Source: Macrosteles quadrilineatus
Taxonomy: Eukaryota; Arthropoda; Insecta; Hemiptera; Cicadellidae
NCBI RefSeq assembly: GCF_028750875.1
Contig: NW_026542595.1
Span: 79,787,386-79,851,385 of the forward strand
Direction: 5' to 3'
DNA: 64,000 nucleotides
Of this stretch, positions 46,910 to 57,324 are shown piece by piece. How positions within the stretch are numbered: position 1 is the first letter of the stretch; each line of letters starts with the position of its first letter. Both the position numbers and the translations under genes were made by a program. The notes under the pieces are model-generated. The model made no database searches. It was given only the letters and a program-made list of their open reading frames with translations, and was not told where the DNA came from.

Positions 46910-46912
<3 letters not shown>

Positions 46913-46967
<55 letters not shown>
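46913..46967. repeat. (CA)n microsatellite, about 27 units
   Basis: An uninterrupted AC/CA dinucleotide run of 55 bp. Confidence 0.98.
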
Positions 46968-46969
<2 letters not shown>

Positions 46970-47164
46970 ACGGTGTCGCATTGGTTTATGAGCAGCTTGG
47001 AGTCATCTATGTTATTTTGAGGATTATAGGCTTTGTATTTGGCATATGCAAATAAATATGTGATATATCTTCAAGTAGACAAGGATGCAAAATAGAGAAT
47101 CCATTTCAACAATCCTACTCTTCCTTGGCAGACTTCGATCTCCCGATATTTATTTCGTCATGTC

Positions 47165-47370
47165 ATACCAATGAACGTGACCCCTCCTTACTCTGATGAC
47201 CTTGATTTGCCCTGATATTGTAGGGTGAGGGGAGGGGGGCAGATGTGAAGATTAGATAAAACGTGTCTGCTGTCCCCAGAGCTGCTAATCTATCATGACT
47301 GTCAGGTCGACTGATACTTTTCATTATAGCCTTCTCAACATCAATTTCAGTACAGCCTCCCCTATCACAC
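47165..47370. repeat. Diverged dispersed repeat, copy 2
   Basis: Direct relative of 45750-45965, sharing gataaaacgtgtctgctgtcccc-like and ctgatacttttcatta phrases. Confidence 0.5.
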
Positions 47371-48594
47371 TGGCTTGGTTTTTATTATAGACATCATTTT
47401 TGGGAATACTATTGTAAAGCTCTCTAGCCTTTACTCCTCTGTAGAGGTAAAAGAAACTTACGAAAACCTTCACCAAACAAAACTTACTTCAAAGGGGGAA
47501 AAATGTAGCTAGGGTAGAGTACTCACTAAATGGAGGACCTCTAGGATCGTGGAATAAGTGAACACCAGTGCAGTATAGTACTATGATTTAATAAGTCTAA
47601 CTAAATGTGCACACATAAAATAAGTACATAAAATAAAGAGTTAATAAAGAGTAAATAATTGTTACACAGCGATATAATAATAATTGAGAATAGCAAAAAA
47701 CACAAATACAATTGAAATTATATGATTGAATATTTACCCCCTATGTTTTGAGTTTATTATCTGTATAATGATATGAAATGAAATATTTCCCTTGACACTT
47801 AAATGTATTTAAAATATAAGTTGTAAACACTTGCAATGTCCTATCCTAAATCAAAACCGATATTTACATACAAGTTAGTGCATCCTTCTAATAATATATA
47901 CAAACTAAACAAACATTTAAAATACGTGTTTAACACCCTGATTTTTTATTATTTATACATATTTGAAATTGTCTCTTTTATTATATACACGTCTATATGT
48001 AGTCCAACTAATAGGTTTATTTAATTTGAATTCGATTTGAATCCTGTTTATTCAAACTTCAAATGGCTCTAGTTTAGGTTGACCCCTTTTAGTTTAATTA
48101 AGGGTTAATATTTATATGAACTTTAACGTAATTCTACTTCATTTACTCTGTTTATATATATTTACTTTAATTAACTTTTCTTTATAATAGTTTATTTATT
48201 TTCATTTTATATATATATATTTTGTTATATTTTATGGAGTTTTTTCCCTCACATTTACGTTGTGCACACTAGGACCAAATGAGTGAAGATATTTTGACAT
48301 ACCACAAGACGAGGCAGTTGGCAACGATTGAAAGGTTCCCCGGGGCGTTCCTTGGGTGCGGGCGTAGACTCCGGGGTTGCTCGCTCGAGACACAAGGGTT
48401 GGTCCAGGCGTAGTCCTTCCTCTCGTCGTCGGTCGCTCGTCCTTAGCTGTCCTCTTCGGGTCGCTTTGGTCCTTGGTAGCGTGGTAGTGTCCTGGTGGCC
48501 TTGGGTCTTGAAGAAACAGCCGTGGGGTTTTTGGTGTCCTCGTGGTCTCGAGTCTGGTCGGGATCTTAACAGGCGCTTCAGGACTAACCCGCTA
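47371..48594. other. Non-genic stretch, GC-rich toward its end
   Basis: AT-rich to about 48300, then a GC-rich patch (48330-48600) with a 115-codon open frame without recognisable similarity. This patch lies directly before the first copy of the 0.55-kb duplication. Confidence 0.4.
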
Positions 48595-49152
48595 AGTCAC
48601 TGTCCCTACTCGATCCGGGACTCCCGACGGTTTTCTTCTTTGAAGTGTTACTTCTTCAGACCTCTCCAAGACTGATTAACAATTTTTCGTCTCCAAGACC
48701 CTCCTTTCCCTCCTTCGATGTTTGGTTCTTCCCCCGATGTCTTCGGGAAACGCCTACCCTCCAATCATCGGTGGAATATCTCCGATCATCGTCCTCATTG
48801 GCTTCTCCCCTCATGTCCAGCCTCCAGAGGGCGTGGTGCTGACCGTAAAGTAAAAATAATTTCTCTATGCATGTATAATTTTCTTGGAATCGATGGGAAC
48901 AATATTGTTTCTCGTCGATTGTTCCCATCGGTTACAATTTTCTTCTACGATGCATTCCAGATCGAAATTCAATCTATGCCTGGCTTGTTCTCAGCCAGGT
49001 CTTTTGCCCATGAGAAACGTGACTTGAACCTGAGATCTTGCGATTATCTTTACTTTTTTATTTCTATGAGGGGTCAGCGAACGTTTTTCTATTGTTTCGT
49101 AAAAAGAAATAATTTAATCAATTAAATTTAAAATTTCCATATGTTTATACTC
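48595..49152 (+). repeat. 0.55-kb direct repeat, copy 1
   Basis: Almost the same as 49384-49940 at an offset of 788 bp. It starts near gtcactgt and ends near catatgtttatact. The differences are mostly in homopolymer length. It includes gaccgtaaag where copy 2 has gaccgtaagt, a possible splice-donor-like sequence in copy 2. It could be an LTR of a very short element (internal part about 230 bp), but it does not have TG...CA ends. No protein domain was recognised on either strand. Confidence 0.92.
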
Positions 49153-49383
49153 CCCCGCTGCCTTTTTAACTTGGTCCCCAAGTTTCCTCTTCAAGTTTTC
49201 GTTTTAAGTTATTAATTAATTTTTTCTGTTAGTTTTGTTGTAGGAGGGTAGGTGGTTATGTAGAAACGCTGTGGCGCTGAGGTGGGGACGGAGCTCTCCT
49301 TCCTCAACGCGCAGCTGTGGATTGTTGTGACGAGTCAGCTGTGCGCTATCGTAGTGTTTGTAAAACAGACCTTGCTACTGTAT

Positions 49384-49940
49384 GTCACTGTGTCGACTCG
49401 ATCCGGGACTCCCGACGGTTTTCTTCTTTGAAGTGTTACTTCTTCAGACCTCTCCAAGACTGATTAACAATTTTCGTCTCCAAGACCTCCTTTCCCTCCT
49501 TCGATGTTTGGTTCTTCCCCCGATGTCTTCGGGAAACGCCTACCCTCCAATCATCGGTGGAATATCTCCGATCATCGTCCTCATTGGCTTCTCCCCTCAT
49601 GTCCAGCCTCCAGAGGGCGTGGTGCTGACCGTAAGTAAAAATAATTTCTCTATGCATGTATAATTTTCTTGGAATCGATGGGAACAAAATTTTTGTTTCT
49701 CGTCGATTGTTTCCCATCGGTTTACAATTTCTTCTACGATGCATTCCAGATCGAAATTCAATCTATGCCTGGCTTGTTCTCAGCCAGGTCTTTGCCCACG
49801 AGAACGTGACTTGAACCTGAGATCTTGCGATTATCTTTACTTTTTTATTTCTATGAGGGGTCAGCGAACGTTTTCTATTGTTCGTAAAAAAGAAAATAAT
49901 TTAATCAATTAAATTTAAAATTTTTCATATGTTTATACTA
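49384..49940 (+). repeat. 0.55-kb direct repeat, copy 2
   Basis: Partner of 48595-49152. Short open frames on both strands (for example 49382-49663 plus and 49436-49744 minus) change with single-base homopolymer differences between the copies, so none is accepted as a gene. Confidence 0.92.
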
Positions 49941-50911
49941 TTATAGGGGCTTTGAAAATAAATGGAAAATTTAATTTATATCTTGGATATATTTACATAA
50001 TTTAATACATTTTGTAGGAAAGTGTATATAACAGGCAAAGAATTACGTTGGAAGGCACTGAAAAATGGACATAGAATAGACGAATTTTAATTAGATAGTT
50101 TGATAACAGAATTCAATTTTAATTTTAAAATCAGACCTAACTATTACAACTATCCTGCCGATGTTTTTTTATAAGATTTGATCTTAAAAACATTACGCAT
50201 TAAAGTTTCTTACAAAAATACACTTGAAACATCCACTCAATTCCATAAGCCGTTTTTAAAATTAGTGATACAATGAAAACAAGTAGTGTAAGATTTTACT
50301 ATTGCAACTGAATCTATAAATCCATTATATAAAATTAAAATATTAAAATGTGTAGGAAAAAGATTCCAGTCCTCGACAAGTTATGTCACCAACCCTTTAT
50401 TCTAAGTAACGTTTTAAGCTACGTTTATATTTAGTTTAATGAAACTTGCTTAAGTATTGCTTTAGGTGTAGAGTCATAAAACATTTTCAAAGCACTTTCA
50501 CAGTTTGCATATTTTTAAATTTATTGTTACAAATCCATTCACAGCAGGATATTTAATTGTATTAACGGCATCGGATGTGAAGTAATGTACGAGATGTGAG
50601 ATTAGGCAGTCTCCTTTGTGGCAGACAATGCGATAACATTGATTAGCATTGTTTCAGTTGAATGTGACACAACTTTGGACATATATCATCAACTTGTGCC
50701 GCCGAGCGATTAGACTATTGAACCGGTATTATCTCTAATCGAATATGGGTTGTTTAAAGTGGTTTATCTGTAACAGGGAGTTATCTGTGTGTTGGTTAGA
50801 CACTTATCGTCCGTTGTTTAAACAGATGTGAACGTTATGTTTTGTGCCTATTGTGGAGATAAGTAGTCATGTGATTGTAATTGAAGTAGCCATATTATCG
50901 TGTGTACATTA
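49941..50911. other. Non-genic stretch
   Basis: AT-rich, with a somewhat GC-richer unique segment at 50570-50880. No open frame of note. Confidence 0.45.
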
Positions 50912-51850
50912 TACAGGGTGACCGTTATAGGACGACTTTATAACTTTCTAAACGACAAAACGATATCACAACCACATTTGGTATACCATTACTGGAAATT
51001 GTAAGCTACTTTTCTGTGTACATAGTGGTCGGATATCACCTTTGGGGGACGGCCCGTCGGGGGTCAGAAGAAAATCTTAAATGACAGCCTATGTTGAGTT
51101 GTACATCATTTTAAAGGTCTACTTCAACTGAAAACAATGCCTCAAACCGCACTTCAAAAGGTTGATCCTGCGCAAAATGGCAGATGTTCAAAGATTTTAA
51201 AAAATAGCCAATTTCTTTAAATTAAATCACTTTTTAAAATCTTTAAACAACTGTCATTTTTTAACGGATGGTCCTTTTGAAGTACGGTTTGCGGCATTGT
51301 ATTCTTCTATTAAATACCTTTAATTTGATGTGCATATCAACCTATGCTTCCATTCAAGAATTACTTCCGACTCCTTGTGGGCCGTCGCCCTGAAGAGTTA
51401 TTATGATCACTGAATGTGAAGTTATGGGGATCATTTTAAAGGGAATTTTAAGCAAAGAAGAATGCCGCAAACCGTACTTCAAAAGGACCATCCGTTAAAA
51501 AATGAAAGTTGTTTAAAGATTTAAAAACGTGTTTTAATTTAAAGAAATTGGCTAATTTTGTGAATCTTTGAACATCTGCCATTTTGCGCAGAATCAACCT
51601 TTTGAAGTGCGGTTTGTGGCATTGTTTTTAGTTAAAGTAGACCTTTAAAATGACGTACAACTCAACATAGGCTGTCATTAAAGATTTTCTTCTGACCCCC
51701 GACGGGCTGTCCCCCAAAGGTGATATCCGACCACCATGTACACGGAAAAGTAGCTTACAATTTCCAGTAACGGTATACCAAATGTGGTTGTGATATCGTT
51801 TGTCGTTTAAAAGTTATAAAGTCGTCCTAAGACTTAACGGTCACTCTGTA
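50912..51850. mobile_element. Foldback element, 939 bp, TACAGGGTG/TACAGAGTG termini
   Basis: Two inverted arms of about 400 bp (50912-51315 and 51450-51850) share nearly all sequence, including gatatcacaaccacatttgg and gtcgggggtcagaagaaaat. The outer ends are TACAGGGTGACCGTTA and, on the other strand, TACAGAGTGACCGTTA. The left flank ends in TA and the right flank begins with TA. No coding capacity. The arms differ from those of 3190-3836 except for the terminus. Confidence 0.9.
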
Positions 51851-51852
51851 TA

Positions 51853-52699
51853 TTTATTCATCTAAAGGACACTTTATCAACAATAGCTTATAGGTTTAGC
51901 TACAAGGCACAAGGTGATAAAAATTGTTCAATATCTGCAATACACCAGTATTGTAAAAAACCTATTACTTTCCCTACTAACCGTAAGAAAATTTTCTTAA
52001 ACCCTTAAAAGAAAAACTTAAAGTGACCAATTAGGCGAAAAACAAGTGAACAGCACTAAAATAGCTAACTAATAATTAATAAAATTTTAAATGTGTAGAA
52101 AGATTTACAAATATAAAAGTTTAATGATTTTACAGTTTTTAACAACTCATAGACGCAGAATACGGAAAAAAATAACACGGATGGATAATAACATACAGTA
52201 GCAATAACACGTGCTATTGATTAGCTAGGCTTCTATTTAATAAGCTAATAAAATATCTACAAGCCTACTGGCCACTTTCGGTCTACTATACGCACCAAAT
52301 CCGGTAGCTTAGGTTTGTCGGGTCTCAGAGTTGCCGGTAATACAATTAACTCTCACAAGGCAATATAACAATAACCAAAGACAATTAAATATATTATTTG
52401 CCCAGAACCGACAGGAACGTACTTAAGTATTATTCGTGACACCTGTAAAGCCTAGCTACTGTGACAGGATTTTACCAGAACGACTATTATTACTTTCTCA
52501 CTACAAAATTGGAGATGAATATTCTCCAAATAATAACATTTAACTATTAAGCCAAAATAAAAGGAAAGTCGCCACTCCATACAGGCGGATCCATACCCAA
52601 CTTAAACTCCAACCGCTCTGTACGGTTACACCGACTGCACAATATCCACCGTCCACTAGCACTCGACGACGTCTCCACCAGACACAAACTCCCTGTCCC
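51853..52699. other. Non-genic stretch before LINE poly(A)
   Basis: AT-rich sequence; the last 120 bp are richer in C (ccactccatacaggcgg to ccctgtccc). No gene was recognised. Confidence 0.4.
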
Positions 52700-53590
52700 T
52701 TTTTTTTTTTTTTTTTTTTTTTGTTAGGGAGGTGTAAAATGCATTAGGCACACCCTCAGTCCTTGAGGGTAGTGTGGGACTCACCAGTTCTGGTATACCC
52801 ACTAAAAGCACCTCCCCCCTCCACTCACTTATGTGGGAGGGCGATCACAGCGAGATGACACGTCTCTGCTGCCGGAATGAATCTTGGAGTATCTGAAACA
52901 AGACTTAGCCGTGTTTGTTGAATAACTGACATAGGTCTACTGTATTTCTGACTGACTTGCTGTGCGTGAAATTTCTAACAGGTTTTAAAAACTAGCTTGA
53001 CCTGGTGTGCAATGGGCCGGAGCTGGGCTCGACGTACCCGGTGTGTGTCGGGGCGTGGTGACTCTGTTACGGTGGATCATCCAGGACGGCTGCAGGCCGG
53101 GGTCTCCAGTCCTCGGCTATGTCATAACGCCTGCAAAGGTCGGAAATGTGGTCGTGTTCCGATTGCGCCGCTTTTTGGAACAAGCGGCTTGCCTTCCGGA
53201 CCGTGAACTCCTCCAGACTTGGGATTCCTAAAGAGTTTCTGATAGTAGCGTTGCTGACAAACCATGGTTGGCGGGTGATTCGTCTGAGCGCTTTCGATTG
53301 GATGACCTCCAGCCGTTTCCTGTGTGTCCTGCTGGCCAGGGCCCACCATGCTTCTGAGGCGTACATCATGCAGGAGCGGACTATGAGCAGGAACATGCAA
53401 ATCTTAGTGCTAAGTGGCAGAGGAGTCCTCGGGGCGATCATCGGCCACAGCATCGCTTGGATGGCAGTTGCCTCGCTGACTTTCTTCCTCACGTGGTCCC
53501 CGAATCGTAGCTTAGAGTCTAGTGTAACACCTAAATACTTCACCGTGTTCTGCCAGGGTATTTGCACCCCATCTAGCTCGATTTCTGGTA
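52700..53590 (-). mobile_element. Jockey-type LINE 3' end, minus strand
   Basis: A T23 run (52700-52722) is the complement of a poly(A) tail. It is followed on the minus strand, reading upstream, by a 3' UTR of about 340 bp with a hairpin-capable accctcagtccttgagggt and then the end of an RT-encoding frame. The element runs into the gap at 53591. This is typical of a Jockey-type non-LTR retrotransposon whose 5' part is missing from the assembly. Confidence 0.85.
53067..53590 (-). pseudogene. Jockey-type LINE reverse transcriptase, C-terminal part
   Basis: The minus-strand frame is open from the gap edge (53590) to a TAA at 53067-53069, about 174 codons. It starts with PEIELDGVQIPW, then VKYLGVTLDSKLRFGDHV, the post-RT 'KYLGV.LD..L.W..H' landmark of Jockey elements. 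It continues with YASEAWWALA and an R..QSKALRRITRQPWFV stretch, then IPSLEEF. These features match the region after the RT active site in Jockey-clade ORF2. The active site itself (YADD-type) would lie within or beyond the gap. The remaining frame is intact, so the copy may be young, but it is classed as partial. Plus-strand open frames over the same interval are not genes. Confidence 0.85.
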
Positions 53591-53690
53591 NNNNNNNNNN
53601 NNNNNNNNNNNNNNNNNNNNNNNNNNNNNNNNNNNNNNNNNNNNNNNNNNNNNNNNNNNNNNNNNNNNNNNNNNNNNNNNNNNNNNNNNN
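53591..53690. other. Assembly gap of exactly 100 N
   Basis: One hundred N bases. Like the other gap, it cuts a LINE coding region, as expected when assemblies break in repeats. Confidence 0.99.
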
Positions 53691-55053
53691 TCCACAATAC
53701 CACCGTATAAAACTTTAAAAGAATAATATAATTTACTTATATGAATTTTTATTTTTTTAACCGCTGTGTGTAAAGTATTAAACGAAAAGTATGAATAATT
53801 GAAATTTTCGCCCCAAAATTGCGTATTTAACTATTTAATTGGATACTGAAGTAGACATCCCATCTACATGGACCGGCTGTCGCCATTATTTTACTAAAAC
53901 GAAGATAGTTCTGTGAGCCAGCAACAGAATTAATGTATTGATAGTCAAAGGTAGTATGTTAGTTAAATATCTACTACATACCTTTTGTAGATGTGTGTTT
54001 TTTCAACACATCTTTCAAAAATAGAAATGCATTGTAATAGCCCCAAAACTGGAATATAGTTTCACTTTGGTTTTACAATACTAGTCTACCAAATGTTAAT
54101 AACCTATGTGTTACATGTTTCGATGAGATACCTTTGTCAAATACTACCAGTCCAGAAAATACATTAAATCCACTTGAATAGCCTTGTCGATAGTTTGAAT
54201 AAATTTATCACAAGAAATACAGATCAAGAAGAAATACCTATCATTGTGTACGCAACATTGCAAGTACGTGAGTAGGAACAGAGATCTTTTGTTAAGTCTA
54301 ATAGGTAACACCTTGATTGTTTACACTTAGAACTGCTAGCATGTACCAGGTTCCGTAAACTCATATTCGAAATGTGTGCTTGTAGTTCGTTTGCTTCTAA
54401 AAATGCATCAACAGTCATTTTAAAAACCATCGTCTTAAAAATACAATATAAACCACTTGTTAAGGTGTCATAAAAATAGCTTATAACACAAACAGGTTTA
54501 AACGTAAATCCAAATTATTACATAGGCATATGAGATACAATTCCCTGTACAACCGTACACGTCTTAATTATTGTTAATAAATTTTACTCATTATTCTAAA
54601 ATAAACATGACAATGTACAATTAAAACAATAATCTCAATGCCATAAAAACATTCAAAATGTTTAAGTGAAACATAATTTTAGGAGCTAAATTCAAAAGAT
54701 TTCACGAATTGCAAATCTTAACTTTCAACTGTATCACTAACGCAAAAGAACAACCCAGTATCAGCGGGAGTGTTTGACTTGCGCGGAGTACTGCTGATTC
54801 GTAATCTGCTAATTCGGGAGGCAGTGATATTAAATTGTCAAGACTCAGGAGGCAGTTTGCCTTCATCAAACACCATCGACAATATTATTAACAGCGCCGC
54901 TGCCGTTGCTACTATCTGCAGTAGACTCAACACTGAGTCCTGATTGTTTGTTAGTTGAATATTAGCATTTAGATTGTTTCCAGCGACTCAAGTCTCGAGT
55001 CTTTGCTTTGTCTTTGCTCACAATTCCAATCATTACCTGTTCTCTTTCTTGCT
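53691..55053. other. Non-genic stretch
   Basis: No recognised coding similarity. 54750-54920 is somewhat GC-richer with short repeated phrases (aggcagt near 54820 and 54851). Confidence 0.45.
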
Positions 55054-55249
55054 ACAATCAGACATTTAGATTTACTCCAGTCTAGTTGAAGAGTGAGATT
55101 GAACAATCAGACATTTAGATTTACTCCAGTCTAGTTGAAGAGTGAGATTGAACAATCAAACATTTAGATTTACTCCAGTCTAGTTGAAGAGTGAGATTGA
55201 ACAATCAGACATTTAGATTTACTCCAGTCTAGTTGAAGAGTGAGATTGC
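55054..55249 (+). repeat. 49-bp tandem repeat, four units
   Basis: The landmark gacatttagatttactccag occurs at 55061, 55110, 55159 (first base a) and 55208, an exact 49-bp period. Units are almost identical (one substitution seen in unit 3), so expansion is recent. Confidence 0.96.
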
Positions 55250-56094
55250 TGTTTAAGCTGAGCGTACAACTGCGACACTTCCGGAGTTATAATGAAAATA
55301 TTATGTCTTGTAATAATAAGTTAAAAAAAAAGAAACATATTTTGTTTGCCTTTAACTTTTATACCTGGCCTTAGTTTATATTTATAAATGTATTAATTGG
55401 ACATAACAGTAAAAAATAAAGAAATATATTATTGGGACACATAGTAGGACATAATGTCTTAAGCAAATCTTAGTTTGTATTTTACCTGTATACTACTACT
55501 ATATTAATAGTTACAATTAATTACTCTATAGGATTAATAATTCTCCTATAAAATAAATACTAATTGGAGTAGATAGACAATATTTTAAAAATCAGGGTTT
55601 CTCCCTTATTTGTAAGTTGATGTCCTCAGATAAATGTAAATTTGGGTGCCATTTCGAAACTAAACATTATAAAAGAATATTTTGTTTCTTAAAATAGGGA
55701 TTTGCATTATTAAACTATGTACCAATTATCTTTTTTTTATAGTTTGACTTTGGCCCAGAAATCCTTATAAAGTCGTTTTAGAATTTGTGGACACCCTGCA
55801 TAGTATGTTTCACTACTAGTCCCCAAAGTGGTCCATTTTGGGGCAAGATTAGAGTGTACAACTAAGCGCGGAAGACAACTATCGAGCCCCGAATTGGTTC
55901 TTTCGTGACGAGGAGTTTAACGATACTTTTCACCAAGATACAAATAATCAATGACATATTTTTAGTTTTATTTGTCCTATTTCTATAGATTGTCTTTGTA
56001 GTTTTCGTGGCATAGCTTTACAATCAACTCAAAAATCAGCTGTTATTATCTTAACATTCTAAATCTGTAATACATGTTATACTGTTAATACTGT

Positions 56095-56185
56095 TCAATG
56101 AAATGGCGACCATACATAGTTGGTATTTTAATAGTATGAATGGAGATGAGTGTAGGATGAGAGGCGCGATCTTGTATTTTTGTTA
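56095..56185. repeat. Repeat fragment, inverted relative of 29575-29665
   Basis: Contains aatgaaatggcgaccatac and gagatgagtgtaggatgag, inverted matches of the 29.6-kb fragment. Confidence 0.65.
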
Positions 56186-57141
56186 GTGAATCAGGCCGAC
56201 ATTCCTTAGACACAGCTGTTAATTAATAGCCCATACAGCTAATGGCAACTAAGGGACCTACAGTTTATAGTGGAATCCGAACCACATTTTCTTTTGGTAT
56301 ATACGAATTGGTCTAATTATCAGGATAGTACTGCGGATAGTCGTATTACTCTAATTTGTTTCAATAAAAGAAACGTTATTGCTAATTTTGGGTAAAATAG
56401 AAGCCTTTGTTTGTTTTGGACGGGAAAACATAATTTCGGGACAGGCAAAATATTGTTTCAATAGGAAGAGTAATGTTTAGGAGAAGCAAAGTCTTGAGGC
56501 TTAAAGAATTAGAATTTGAACATTTTCGTTTAGGTCAACTGCATGGAATGTGATATTTTCGTATACTAAATGATGAAAAATTATAATTTCAAGTGAAATC
56601 CAAACATATTCCTCCTAAAACCTACCGAATAACGTAAATACCGAGTAAGGAATCTACTTATTCAACCTAAATGATTAATTTATTTAGAGCGATACTTAAA
56701 TAGATTTTCCAAAAATGAATAGATACAATATAATAGCCCAGTAAACAAGTGTTTGTTACATTTTAAAACTATAGTCCACATCAATGGAGGCAACTAAAAT
56801 TTAATAGTTTCTTAATCAAGCCTTAGAACAGGCTCCGAAACTGATTTATAAAATATTTCTCAGAGAGAACGAAACACTTTGAAGAGATTGGATAATTTAA
56901 CAGAAAGTAGTGAGCAAGCCGTAAAATCCAAGTTTACTAGACAGCTGTGTGCTGTGTGTGACAGGTAGAGTATCATGGTGGGCGGAGAGGGGGCGTATCG
57001 GTATATACCATCACCGATACCTTTTGTTTCTATTGGTCTCTCGCAGTGAGGAGTGAGGTCCAGGAAGCTGTTCGTTTACCAGTTTATTCTCACCCCGACC
57101 TACGACAAGGGACACCCTCTTGATTTCGACACCTTCCCGAA

Positions 57142-57324
57142 ATGGTTATCCCAGATCCCCGGGAAGATGTAAAGGAAGACCCGTTACTCCCGCCTACCAC
57201 CTGGGAGCAGCCATCGCTCCCGGAAATGGAACTCACTTCCGGCTGCTACCATGTTGGTTTGTTCGAGATCTATGAGATAGATTTTGAATATATACTTTTT
57301 AAATATGTAAAACATACTTATTGA
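57142..57324 (+). other. Small open frame in a GC-rich islet, uncertain
   Basis: A 60-codon frame begins at an ATG (57142) and its first 40 codons are Pro/Glu-rich (MVIPDPREDVKEDP, then TTWEQPSLPEME). The last part reads AT-rich DNA and looks non-coding. The islet 56950-57260 is clearly GC-richer than its surroundings. A TATA-like gtatata lies at 57001-57007, and a cagtgaggagtgagg stretch follows. The segment aagcagcc...ggctgct can form a nested hairpin. It could be a first exon, part of an LTR, or chance. No splice donor was recognised after the GC-rich part. I do not recognise a family. Confidence 0.2.

Noticed and set aside
48328..49744. Several open frames of 90-135 codons on both strands near the 0.55-kb duplication
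   Set aside because: The frames change between the two near-identical copies because of homopolymer differences, and none shows a known motif.
48595..49940. LTR pair of a miniature LTR retrotransposon (TRIM)
   Set aside because: Size and spacing would fit, but there are no TG...CA termini, no convincing primer-binding site or polypurine tract, and no target duplication.
53146..53718. A 190-codon plus-strand frame spanning the gap
   Set aside because: It is the antisense of the Jockey reverse transcriptase fragment and includes the N gap.
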